Source: Phyto melanocephala (lineage: Eukaryota > Arthropoda > Insecta > Diptera > Rhinophoridae). Taken from it: 64,000 bases of DNA. Numbering within the stretch: position 1 is the stretch's first letter; every line of letters starts with the position of its first letter. Made by a program: the position numbers and the translations under genes. The notes beneath the pieces were generated by a model. It did no database searches, was not told the origin of the DNA, and saw only the letters and a program-made list of their open reading frames with translations. Where the stretch lies: contig OW799233.1 of the NCBI GenBank assembly GCA_941918925.1, forward strand, positions 71,000,578 through 71,064,577, read 5' to 3'. Below are positions 31,172 through 42,272 of this stretch, in pieces.

Positions 31172-31935
31172 TTATTATACCCGCCACCAAAAAAATGGTG
31201 GGGGTATATTCTTTTTGTCATTCCGTTTGTAACACAAACACAATATCCATTTTAGACCTCATAAAATATATATCTTCTGAATCCTGGTTTCATTTTATGA
31301 AGCTCTAGCTGAAAGCACGATAGAGCAAGAACTGAAAAAGCTAGGGAGCTCAAATTTTGCCAGAATATTTCTTATTTTTTTGGTATTGACGCCCTATGTT
31401 CAACATGAACTTTTATATAATTTGAAGATATTTATACTGTCAATTAATTTATATAAATAAAAGGAAATATATATATATATTGAAAATGGGCTAAATCGGA
31501 ATATAAGGAAGAGTTATAGCTCGTAATGTAAGAGTAGGTCAAAAAAACCATGTCTTTCCAACATCGAATAAAACGCAATCTTGTCCAAACGCATCAACGT
31601 AGAGCCATGAAAATTGATTTAATCTATGCATTACGTTATATAGATCAATATGTACAAAGACTTATACCGCACAGTGTATTTTTCGGTATATGTATTCAAA
31701 ATTAAAAACGTAATAAAACAGGTGCCGAATTACGGCATTCGAACGTGATCGAAATTGTAAAATTCTTATTAGAATCTCTATACCTAAAGCACAGCGAACT
31801 CGATCGTTCGAGTAAAATTTCGATCGTGATCGAATGCCGTAATTCGGCCCCAGAAATTTAGATGTATGATTCTGAAATTTTGCAAACAAAACTTTTTAGT
31901 CAAAGGCTTTGTACTAACGGAAAATAAATGAGACA
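31172..31935 (-). repeat. DINE-like element, copy E, with an inserted mini-element
   Basis: It starts with the near-palindrome 'ccgccaccaaaaaaatggtg' and continues as the reverse complement of 410-1033, through 'gttttgc...aaaggctttgt' to the 'cggaaaataaatg' block. It carries an extra 129-bp element at 31722-31850 that the left-hand copy lacks. The gypsy element inserted immediately beside its terminus. Confidence 0.65.
31722..31850. mobile_element. Tiny TIR element (129 bp) with 3-bp duplication CAG
   Basis: The ends GTGCCGAATTACGGCATTCG and GGGCCGAATTACGGCATTCG (complement) are inverted over 20 bp with one mismatch, and homology continues inward ('gatcgaaat'). CAG flanks both sides (31719-31721, 31851-31853). 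The related repeat at 410-1033 lacks it, which acts as an empty site. Confidence 0.75.
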
Positions 31936-32029
31936 TGACCACTTACGCCAACCTCCCATATAATGCTTTATCTCAAATTCATATAATTTCTTATGAATAA
32001 ATATTTTGGAAGAATAAAGGACTTTATAT

Positions 32030-32265
32030 ACATACTATATGTATAAAAGAGTAACGTGACTGACTGATTCATCATCGCACAGCCCAAACGCAAAGAGCTA
32101 GAGTCATGAAATTTGGATAATTGGTTCCTCTTTCGATGTATAGCTCCCCTAAGAAGGGATTTAGGGGATAAAAACGGGTAAAATCGGTAATCTTTTATCT
32201 GCCAAACTAAAAATGATACAAATTAAATTGAAAAAATATTGTAATATGCACAAAAATAGCTGGTG
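32030..32265 (+). repeat. Helitron-like 5' region shared with 57.1-57.37 kb
   Basis: 'tataaaagagtaacgtgac' followed by 'tgactgattc', 'cgcacagcccaaacgc', a 'taaaatcggtaatc' block and 'aaaaatgatacaaa.taaat' matches, in the same order, the complement of 57100-57369. The stretch then runs into the tandem region at 32425. Confidence 0.55.
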
Positions 32266-32424
32266 TCTGGCCTTTATTTGAATTTTTAACCACTGAGGGG
32301 GAAAAATGGGTAAAAACTAATATTTTGGTAATTTTGTGGTACCCTTTGTAACTTCCAAACACATAAAGTTTAAACTGTATTAATCTGCAAAAAAATATTA
32401 ATAGGATTTTTTTAATGCATATAT

Positions 32425-34016
32425 GTAAGGGGTAAAAATTTTCCCTATTTTTGGTACTTTTTTTAAAAGAAACTTTTCTAATATTATTCAATAGGACAAA
32501 ATTTGAAAATTATTATTGCCTAATAGAATATGGACAATTATTTAGGTTATATTTTTGAAAACTTTTAGGGGAACAAAAAAGGTACCAAAAAGTAAAAAAC
32601 CACGGAAAAATGTATATAATTCCTAATTACAGGGTTAATTTTCATAAAATTTGTAATAGGGATTTCACCAGACATACAAAATAATGTAATTTGGTATAAA
32701 TTTAAACACATTCATAACAGGGTAGAAAGGGAAAAATTCGAGAAAACAGCTTGGTAATTTTTGGAACATAATTACTTATATGAAAAAACGAGTAGATTTA
32801 CTCACTTTAAATCATGTCTATGAAAATATTTTTTCTTGCATAAATATTTAAACATTTTAAACTTGAAATTTATATATTGATATGGAAAACCAAGAAAATG
32901 TACTTTTCAGTTCTTTGGGTACTTTTTGAATTTTCTACGTTTGCGAAGCTAGAATTTCGAAATAAGTGAGTATTGATACGTGGTGAGACTGAAAATGTTT
33001 TGGGCGACCAAAAACGGTTACTTTTTGAATTTTTATTTCACTTTTTGTTTGTTATACATACGTTTATGAATATATAATTTTTAAATTAGGGGCTATTGGT
33101 TCAAATTAAGAATAAAAATGATAAGGGCGAAACAAAAGGTGCCTTTTCGCATTTTTATTGTACTTTTTGTATTATTACCTTTGTAAACATAGATTCTTAA
33201 AATTAGTGATTTTTAATTCGAATTCTAACTCTTGTCCCATAGCCCTTTTAGTAAAATTAGTAAATTGCTATGAAAAACAGTTTTTTGAAAAGTTTGTTCC
33301 AAATTTAGTCAGAATTTCCCAATTTCGACCCATAGCACTTTTAGTAAAATGAGTGAATTGTTAAGAAAAAAATTTTTTTAAAAACTTTGTTCAACAAAAA
33401 ACTATAGGGAAAGATAAAATGTATACCAAAATGTAGTCTAGGAGTCCCGCTATAAAACACCGTTTACCAAACTTAGTCAGAATTTCCCGATTTCGACCCA
33501 TAGCACTTTTAGTAAAATGAGCGAATTGTTAAGAAAAACAGTTTTTTGAAAACTTTGTTCAACAAAAAACTATCGGTAAAGATAAAATGCATACCAAAAT
33601 GTAGCCTAAGAGTTCCGCTATAAAACACTGTTTACCAAACTTAGTCAGAATTTCCCAATTTCGACCCATAGCACTTTAAGTAAAATGAGTAAATTGCTAT
33701 GAAAAACAGTTTTTTGAAAACTTTGTTTAACAAAAAACTATCGGTAAAGATAAAATGCATACCGAAATGTAGCCTTACAGTCCCGCTATAAAACACCGTT
33801 TATCAAACTTAGTCAGAATTTCCCAATTTTAAACCAGAGGCTGCTTTTCAAATTAAAAGATTTTGCACAGATGAAATGCAATAGCTCTTAACTTATAAAA
33901 AAAAATTAAATGTGATACAGACAAGCATATACATATTACATATATACATTTATTTTATTAAAATTTGTATTTATATAAATATTATTAATAAAATATTTTT
34001 AAATAAAAACTACTTT
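32425..34016 (+). repeat. 1.59-kb tandem duplication, copy 1
   Basis: It starts 'gtaaggggtaaaaattttcc' and ends in 'aaaactacttt'. Copy 2 follows directly at 34017. Inside, 'ccatagcac.tttagtaaaa' recurs at about 33238, 33329, 33497 and 33665; the last three are exactly 168 bp apart. The unit includes 'aacaaaaaactat', 'gataaaatg.atacc' and 'cccgctataaaacac'. No protein is encoded. Confidence 0.85.
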
Positions 34017-35519
34017 GTAAGGGGTAAAAATTTTCCCTATTTTTGGTACTTTTTTTAAAAGAAACTTTTCTAATATTATTCAATAGGACAAAATTTGAAA
34101 ATTATTATTGCCTAATAGAATATGAACAATTATTTAGGTTATATTTTTGAAAACTTTTAGGGGAACAAAAAAGGTACCAAAAAGTAAAAAACCACGGAAA
34201 AATGTATATAATTCCTAATTACAGGGTTAATTTTCATAAAATTTGTAATAGGGATTTCACCAGACATACAAAATAATGTAATTTGGTATAAATTTAAACA
34301 CATTCATAACAGGGTAGAAAGGGAAAAATTCGAGAAAACAGCTTGGTAATTTTTGGAACATAATTACTTATATGAAAAAACGAGTAGATTTACTCACTTT
34401 AAATCATGTCTATGAAAATATTTTTTTCTTGCATAAATATTTAAACATTTTTAACTTGAAATTTATATATTGATATGGAAAACCAAGAAAATGTACTTTT
34501 CAGTTCTTTGGGTACTTTTTGTATTTTCTACGTTTGCGAAGCTAGAATTTCGAAATAAGTGAGTATTGATACGTGGTGAGACTGAAAATGTTTTGGGCGA
34601 CCAAAAACGGTTCATTTTTGAATTTTTATTTCACTTTTTGTTTGTTATACATACGTTTATGAATATATAATTTTTAAATTAGGGGCTATTGGTTCAAATT
34701 AAGAATAAAAATGATAAGGGCGAAACAAAAGGTGCCTTTTCGCATTTTTATTGTACTTTTTGTATTATTACCTTTGTAAACATAGATTCTTAAAATTAGT
34801 GATTTTTAATTCGAATTCTAACTCTTGTCCCATAGCCCTTTTAGTAAAATTAGTAAATTGCTATGAAAAACAGTTTTTTGAAAATTTTGTTCAACAAAAA
34901 ACTATAGTGAAAGATAAAATGTATACCAAAATGTAGCCTGGGAGTCCCGCTATAAAACATCGTTTACCAAATTTAGTCAGAATTTCCCAATTTCGACCCA
35001 TAGCACTTTTAGTAAAATGAGTGAATTGTTAAGAAAAACAGTTTTTTAAAAACTTTGTTCAACAAAAAACTATAGGGAAAGATAAAATGTATACCAAAAT
35101 GTAGTCTAGGAGTTCCGCTATAAAACACTGTTTACCAAACTTAGTCAGAATTTCCCAATTTCGATCCATAGCACTTTAAGTAAAATGAGTGAATTGTTAA
35201 GAAAAACAGTTTTTTGAAAACTTTGTTCAACAAAAAACTATCGGTAAAGATAAAATGCATACCGAAATGTAGCCTTACAGTCCCGCTATAAAACACCGTT
35301 TATCAAACTTAGTCAGAATTTCTCAATTTTAAACCAGAGGCTGCTTTTCAAATTAAAAGATTTTGCACAGATGAAATGCAATAGCTCTTAACTTATAGAA
35401 AAAAATTAAATGTGATACAGACAAGCATATACATATTACATATATACATTTATTTTATTAAAATTTGTATTTATATAAATATTATTAATAAAATATTTTT
35501 AAATAAAAACTACTTTGTT
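34017..35519 (+). repeat. 1.5-kb tandem duplication, copy 2
   Basis: Same start and order as copy 1, nearly identical by eye, but about 90 bp shorter because the 168-bp repeat array has one phase fewer (landmarks near 34829, 34997, 35165). Confidence 0.85.
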
Positions 35520-36052
35520 AAGTAGTTTGTTAAGTCCAAAAATCCTCTCCCATGCATTTAAAGAAGAAGAAGATATTACTCAATATATGGTATACGTTAC
35601 CACATAAATAAGAGAATTGTATTATATACCCAACATGAATAAACTTGGTAGTACTTCTGCAAAGAAAAAATACTATTTGTTTTGTCTGCAAAGGAGTGAA
35701 AAAATATAGCTCTCTCTTTAAATTGAGTAGTTTGTTAATCTACTTTGTTATGTTCACGCCGATCGATAAAATAATGTTGTAATAGTTGCAAAAATATGTA
35801 TGTACGATTTTTAACAACTGTTCAAGATAGTATGTTAAAAACAGTGTGTTCCCGGTATATTTTGTTTACGCACGCAATTATAATTAGTAATCACAGATCT
35901 TGACATTGTTTGATATATGTAACATTATTTAAATGAAAAATAGGAAAAAAAATTTGTTTTCTCTTTAAAAATCGCAACAATTATGAGCTCACGTCGTCAA
36001 AAGAGAAATGCGCGTTTAGTGATTTTAGTTTAGTGATTTTAAAAATTAAATA
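35520..36052. other. Non-coding stretch 5' of the plus-strand LINE
   Basis: AT-rich; the last 100 bp or so may be the LINE 5' UTR. No other feature recognised. Confidence 0.4.
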
Positions 36053-36616
36053 ATGAATGACGTAAAAATGGAAATACATCAGCTAAATGAAAGAATAACA
36101 AAGCTAGAGTCAGCCAATAATGAAATTGAAAAACGTAAAGATGATGTGCAAAATTTAAATTTAAAAATCTTAGCACATGATAATTCCGTAGTCGCATCTG
36201 ATATTCGAATAACAGGCGTACCGTATTATGAGAATGTAGACTTACCGCGTATGTTTATGTTAAAAACATCAGTCCCACCTTACAAAGCTATTTTCCGTGT
36301 GAGGCACTTTAAACATATTCGTGATGTGAGTGATCCGCCACTTATTATCAAAATTAGTTCCCCATATGAGAGAAATTCGTTTTTAAAAAACTCAGCTAGT
36401 TATCGGCGTAAGCACAAGTCACCTTTACGTTTGTGCAATGCAGGATTTGATAGTGACATGCCGTTATACATTAATGAGAATTTGACTCTGTACAATCACG
36501 GTATTTTTAAAACAGCTTTAGGCCTAAAAAAGAATAATAGCATTAAATCTGCCTACACTCAACGTGGAATTGTGTACGTAAAAAAAGACACGATAGTGAT
36601 AATCCCATCAAATTGA
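36053..36616 (+). CDS. LINE ORF1 protein, coiled coil plus FP-like domain (first copy)
   Basis: 187 codons. Residues 1-40 form a heptad-rich coiled coil ('MEIHQLNERITKLESANNEI'). The rest resembles the domain named after baculovirus FP proteins that CR1/Jockey-type LINEs carry in ORF1: 'SDIRITGVPYYENVDLPRMF', 'PPLIIKISSPYERNSFLKN', 'MPLYINENLTLYNHGIF', ending in a basic C-terminal strand. It should coat LINE RNA as a multimer. The frame is intact. The same protein minus its first five residues is repeated at 40097-40645. Confidence 0.75.
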   Translation: MNDVKMEIHQLNERITKLESANNEIEKRKDDVQNLNLKILAHDNSVVASDIRITGVPYYENVDLPRMFMLKTSVPPYKAIFRVRHFKHIRDVSDPPLIIKISSPYERNSFLKNSASYRRKHKSPLRLCNAGFDSDMPLYINENLTLYNHGIFKTALGLKKNNSIKSAYTQRGIVYVKKDTIVIIPSN

Positions 36617-36817
36617 TTTCGCTGACCAGTTAAAGAAACTTTTTTCGGACCTAAACCATGCTTCGTATATTTGAAATTTTATTATTTTACTAAAAAATTG
36701 TTCTTTATTATAATATTATATTCACATCACTTTATATTTAAATGTTTTCTGTGTTCTATTTTTCATTTTGTCAATATTATTTTTTTTGCGTTGCTATTAG
36801 GTTTTCTTATTATTTAG

Positions 36818-38238
36818 TTGAGAATGGTGGCGGATGATAATAATGCTACAGTAGGAGGAAATTGTAAAGATACGACTATGAACTTGATTAGGATCCTGGC
36901 TAAATACAAAAGAGGACTTACACTAGCCCATATCAACGCTCAAAGCCTGAATAATAAACTTGATGAATTTAGATTTGTTTTTGAAAATTCTGGCGTTGAT
37001 ATTGTTTGTGTGTCCGAAACCTGGTTTTCGTCTGCGACTCCAGATAGTTTTATCTGTTTGAGTGGCTATAAAATATTTAGAGAGGATAGAAATGAAAATG
37101 GTGGTGGAGTAGCTATTTTTGTAAAAGATAATTTATCGTGCAAAGTTTGTTTGAAATCTTTAACAAACTTAGTATCTTATGAGTGTAACGTTGAATTTAT
37201 TTTTATAGAAATAATTTCTGACGGTAAAAACATTTTAGGCGGTTGTGCCTATAGGCAAAATAAAAGGATTCCTTTTACAAATTTTTTTGCAGCGCTAGAA
37301 ACACTTGCCGTTGAATAATAATAATAACTGGGGACTTTAATTCGAATCTTCTTTTAGAATCAGTTTTAATCGAAAATATGCTATCTTTTGAACTTACTCC
37401 CACCAATACAGTTAATCCAACACATCATACTACAACCAATAGAACTTTGTTTGACATTTTCTTTATTTCCAACATATCAAACATTTTATTATATGCCAGG
37501 TGTCTGCCTCATGTTTTTCGAAACATGATTTAATATTTTTGACATACAACTTTAGAATTCCTCTGTCACAACATAAAATTTATTTTCGCGATTTTAAGAA
37601 CATAAACTATAGTTTACTACAGGAAAATATATCATATATCGATTGGGAACAGGTTTACTATATGCCATCTGTAGATGAGCAAGTATTACTGTTTGAAAAT
37701 AGTATTCAGCATTTGTATGAAAACACAGTTCCAGTTGAATCTATAAATACATCCGCTAGTACAAAACCTTGGTTTTCTTCTCATATAAAGTTTCTAATTC
37801 ATAATCGGGACCTTGCATACTTAAGGTGGAAACGTTTCAGAACCCCTGAGTTGAAAGAAGTATTTAAAGCTGCCAGAAAAAAGTGAATATGAGCAGTAGA
37901 ATTGCAAAAACTGAGTATTATTCAAGACGTTTTGGCTCTGCATCTGGTTCCAAGCAAACATGGAAATGTTCTTAATGACCAAGTAGATGTTGAAGAGCTA
38001 AATTATATCTTCATGAATATACCTTTTGTAGTGGCAGACGAAAGTTTGTATAATTTTCCCAATTTAGAGTCAAACGATTTTGAAATTGGTCATAATGTCT
38101 TTAAATTCTCTTGCGTGAGTCATTCTGAAGTTTATTCATAATTTAAATGAAGGTAGGATGAAGGAAAATTAAACTTCTTAATTCTTCTTGAACACTCAAA
38201 AGTCTTCGACACTGTTGACCATGGCACACTTTGAAAAA
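36818..38238 (+). pseudogene. LINE ORF2 fragments: endonuclease and start of RT (first copy)
   Basis: The AP-endonuclease starts 'LAHINAQSLNNKLDEFRF' and 'IVCVSETWFSSATPDSF' in the frame 36818-37318. It then continues after a frameshift with 'ITGDFNSN' (37336) and after another with 'SASCFSKHDLIFLTYNF' (37500), where the usual S-D-H site reads S-K-H. A linker 'STKPWFSSHIKFLI' follows to 37886, then further shifted pieces. Near 38200 'EHSKVFDTVDHGTL' is RT motif A, reached after most of the RT fingers have been lost. At 38239-38243 the RTE element below interrupts it. Dead copy of a CR1/Jockey-type element. Confidence 0.75.
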
Positions 38239-38243
38239 TCTTT

Positions 38244-40084
38244 CTTCTTCTTTATTTGCATATCCATTACTAGATGTAAGCGATTACATACAATTTTATT
38301 ATTACAATATTAGTTTTTTTTTTTATTATATAATACTATTAACTATATTACTAAATGTTTCACGACATCTTGCAGTGTGAATAAGCTCTCCAATGGAACT
38401 TAAACCAGTCCAATGTCTTATATTTCTTAGCCATGATAACTTTTTTCTACCAAGGCCCCTTCTACCTTCTATTCTTCCTTCAATAATTAGTTGCAGCAGC
38501 TCATATTTTTCACCTCTGATTATATGCCCCAGATAAGCTGTTTTTCGACGTTTGATTATTGAGAGAAGTTCACGTTCTTTATTAAGTAAATTCAGTACTT
38601 CTTGATTTGAGACTCGATCGGTCCAACTAATTTTTAGTATTCTCCTATAACACCACATTTCAAATGCTTCAACACGGTTCATGCTTAAAATTTTCAAGGT
38701 CCAAGCTTCTGAATCGTATAATAGAATTGACCAAACATAGCATTTCAAAAATCTTAGCTTAAGATTGATGTCAATATCACGACTTACAAATATTTTTTTA
38801 AATTTGAGAAACGATGTTCTAGCTATTTTAATTCGACATTTAATTTCCTTGTCGCATTCAATATTTTCATTTATCCAGCAACCCAAATATTTAAAATCTG
38901 AAACTCGTTCTATTATCATATTGTTGATTGTTAACGTGCAGTTGAGGTGTGGTTGTCTACTTATTATCATTAGCTTGGTTTTCTCAACATTTATGTTAAT
39001 CCCAAACAGGTTACTGTGATGGTTTAGGGCATTAACTATTTCCTGTAGATCTTGCATAGATCTTGCAGGTTGTCTGCTATTAGTGTCGTGTCGTCAGCGT
39101 ATCTGATATTATTTATTATTTGGCCATTGACTCTGATGCCGATGTTTATTGAGTCAAGAGCTTCTAAGAAGATTTGTTCAGAATATATGTTGAACAATAG
39201 TGGGGACAGTATACATCCTTGTCGAACTCCTCTGTTAATGGGGATGGCATTCGTCGTAACATCTCCTACTCTGACCTCTGCTATATTATTCCAATACAGA
39301 TTTTTTATGCAAGTGATGTCATTTGCGTCAAGATTTAGGTTATGTAAGATATCGATTAGTTTTTCGTGCTGTACTCTATCAAACGCTTTTTCATAATCAA
39401 CAAAACACATGTATACATCTTTTTGAACGTCTCTGCAATTTTGGACCAAAACTTGAACGCTAAACAGAGCTTCGCGTGTGCCCATACCTTGTTTGAAACC
39501 AAACTGGGTTCGACCCATTGCGACTTCGCATTTATTGTAGATTCGCTGGTGTATTATTCTTAAAAATATTTTCAGTGAATGGCTCATTAAACTTATGAGC
39601 CGGAAATCTTTACATCTTCTTGCCTTGTTCTTCTTGGGCAATGCGATGAATGTAGATTTAAGCCAGTTTTCCGGATACACACCGTTGTTATAAATATAAT
39701 TAAATACTTTCCGCATGATTTCTATTCCCTCATCATCTAGCAATCTTATTAGTTCAACTGGTAATTCGTCACATCCTACTGCTTTGTTGTTTTTTGTTGC
39801 ATTTATAGCATGCATAATTTCCGATTTAGTAATCTGAGGTCCAGAGCTTTCTGCATCATTTGGCAGATCTAATGTTATAGGTCTCGAATTATCATGAAAT
39901 AATTCTCGTATATATTTTTCCCAGATATTTTCTTTTGTATCTGAGTCTGAAATAATCTCGTTTCTATCATTAACAAGTATGTGGGAGTTGATTTTTCTTA
40001 CGGCGTTGCAGGTATCTTTTAATTTTTTATGTAGATTGAAATCATCATGTATTCCTTGTAAACGTTCTATTTCCTGGCATCATT
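38244..40084 (-). pseudogene. RTE-type LINE, 3' part, first copy (truncated by the duplication)
   Basis: On the minus strand this holds the RT and C-terminus of the element described at 42273-45713, starting about residue 275 of that protein. An 11-bp direct duplication ('catagatcttg' twice, about 39050-39070) shifts the frame just after YADD, so the RT is split into 39815-39036 and 39057-38326. The 5' part is missing because the segmental duplication begins anew at about 40085. Confidence 0.85.
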
Positions 40085-40096
40085 GTTGTTGTAAAA

Positions 40097-40645
40097 ATGG
40101 AAATACATCAGCTAAATGAAAGAATAACAAAGCTAGAGTCAGCCAATAATGAAATTGAAAAACGTAAAGATGATGTGCAAAATTTAAATTTAAAAATCTT
40201 AGCACATGATAATTCCGTAGTCGCATCTGATATTCGAATAACAGGCGTACCGTATTATGAGAATGTAGACTTACCGCGTATGTTTATGTTAAAAACATCA
40301 GTCCCACCTTACAAAGCTATTTTCCGTGTGAGGCACTTTAAACATATTCGTGATGTGAGTGATCCGCCACTTATTATCAAAATTAGTTCCCCATATGAGA
40401 GAAATTCGTTTTTAAAAAACTCAGCTAGTTATCGGCGTAAGCACAAGTCACCTTTACGTTTGTGCAATGCAGGATTTGATAGTGACATGCCGTTATACAT
40501 TAATGAGAATTTGACTCTGTACAATCACGGTATTTTTAAAACAGCTTTAGGCCTAAAAAAGAATAATAGCATTAAATCTGCCTACACTCAACGTGGAATT
40601 GTGTACGTAAAAAAAGACACGATAGTGATAATCCCATCAAATTGA
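40097..40645 (+). CDS. LINE ORF1 protein, second copy
   Basis: Identical in sequence to 36068-36616 (182 codons, coiled coil plus FP-like domain). The first five residues of copy 1 are lost at the duplication junction, so translation would start at the internal Met of the coiled coil. Confidence 0.7.
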   Translation: MEIHQLNERITKLESANNEIEKRKDDVQNLNLKILAHDNSVVASDIRITGVPYYENVDLPRMFMLKTSVPPYKAIFRVRHFKHIRDVSDPPLIIKISSPYERNSFLKNSASYRRKHKSPLRLCNAGFDSDMPLYINENLTLYNHGIFKTALGLKKNNSIKSAYTQRGIVYVKKDTIVIIPSN

Positions 40646-40846
40646 TTTCGCTGACCAGTTAAAGAAACTTTTTTCGGACCTAAACCATGCTTCGTATATT
40701 TGAAATTTTATTATTTTACTAAAAAATTGTTCTTTATTATAATATTATATTCACATCACTTTATATTTAAATGTTTTCTGTGTTCTATTTTTCATTTTGT
40801 CAATATTATTTTTTTTGCGTTGCTATTAGGTTTTCTTATTATTTAG

Positions 40847-42272
40847 TTGAGAATGGTGGCGGATGATAATAATGCTACAGTAGGAGGAAATTGTAAAGAT
40901 ACGACTATGAACTTGATTAGGATCCTGGCTAAATACAAAAGAGGACTTACACTAGCCCATATCAACGCTCAAAGCCTGAATAATAAACTTGATGAATTTA
41001 GATTTGTTTTTGAAAATTCTGGCGTTGATATTGTTTGTGTGTCCGAAACCTGGTTTTCGTCTGCGACTCCAGATAGTTTTATCTGTTTGAGTGGCTATAA
41101 AATATTTAGAGAGGATAGAAATGAAAATGGTGGTGGAGTAGCTATTTTTGTAAAAGATAATTTATCGTGCAAAGTTTGTTTGAAATCTTTAACAAACTTA
41201 GTATCTTATGAGTGTAACGTTGAATTTATTTTTATAGAAATAATTTCTGACGGTAAAAACATTTTAGGCGGTTGTGCCTATAGGCAAAATAAAAGGATTC
41301 CTTTTACAAATTTTTTTGCAGCGCTAGAAACACTTGCCGTTGAATAATAATAATAACTGGGGACTTTAATTCGAATCTTCTTTTAGAATCAGTTTTAATC
41401 GAAAATATGCTATCTTTTGAACTTACTCCCACCAATACAGTTAATCCAACACATCATACTACAACCAATAGAACTTTGTTTGACATTTTCTTTATTTCCA
41501 ACATATCAAACATTTTATTATATGCCAGGTGTCTGCCTCATGTTTTTCGAAACATGATTTAATATTTTTGACATACAACTTTAGAATTCCTCTGTCACAA
41601 CATAAAATTTATTTTCGCGATTTTAAGAACATAAACTATAGTTTACTACAGGAAAATATATCATATATCGATTGGGAACAGGTTTACTATATGCCATCTG
41701 TAGATGAGCAAGTATTACTGTTTGAAAATAGTATTCAGCATTTGTATGAAAACACAGTTCCAGTTAAATCTATAAATACATCCGCTAGTACAAAACCTTG
41801 GTTTTCTTCTCATATAAAGTTTCTAATTCATAATCGGGACCTTGCATACTTAAGGTGGAAACGTTTCAGAACCCCTGAGTTGAAAGAAGTATTTAAAGCT
41901 GCCAGAAAAAAGTGAATATGAGCAGTAGAATTGCAAAAACTGAGTATTATTCAAGACGTTTTGGCTCTGCATCTGGTTCCAAGCAAACATGGAAATGTTC
42001 TTAATGACCAAGTAGATGTTGAAGAGCTAAATTATATCTTCATGAATATACCTTTTGTAGTGGCAGACGAAAGTTTGTATAATTTTCCCAATTTAGAGTC
42101 AAACGATTTTGAAATTGGTCATAATGTCTTTAAATTCTCTTGCGTGAGTCATTCTGAAGTTTATTCATAATTTAAATGAAGGTAGGATGAAGGAAAATTA
42201 AACTTCTTAATTCTTCTTGAACACTCAAAAGTCTTCGACACTGTTGACCATGGCACACTTTGAAAAATCTTT
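40847..42272 (+). pseudogene. LINE ORF2 fragments, second copy
   Basis: Same broken frames as 36818-38238 (40847-41347, 41529-41915, 41931-42170), with one replacement (Glu to Lys near 41765). Confidence 0.75.
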
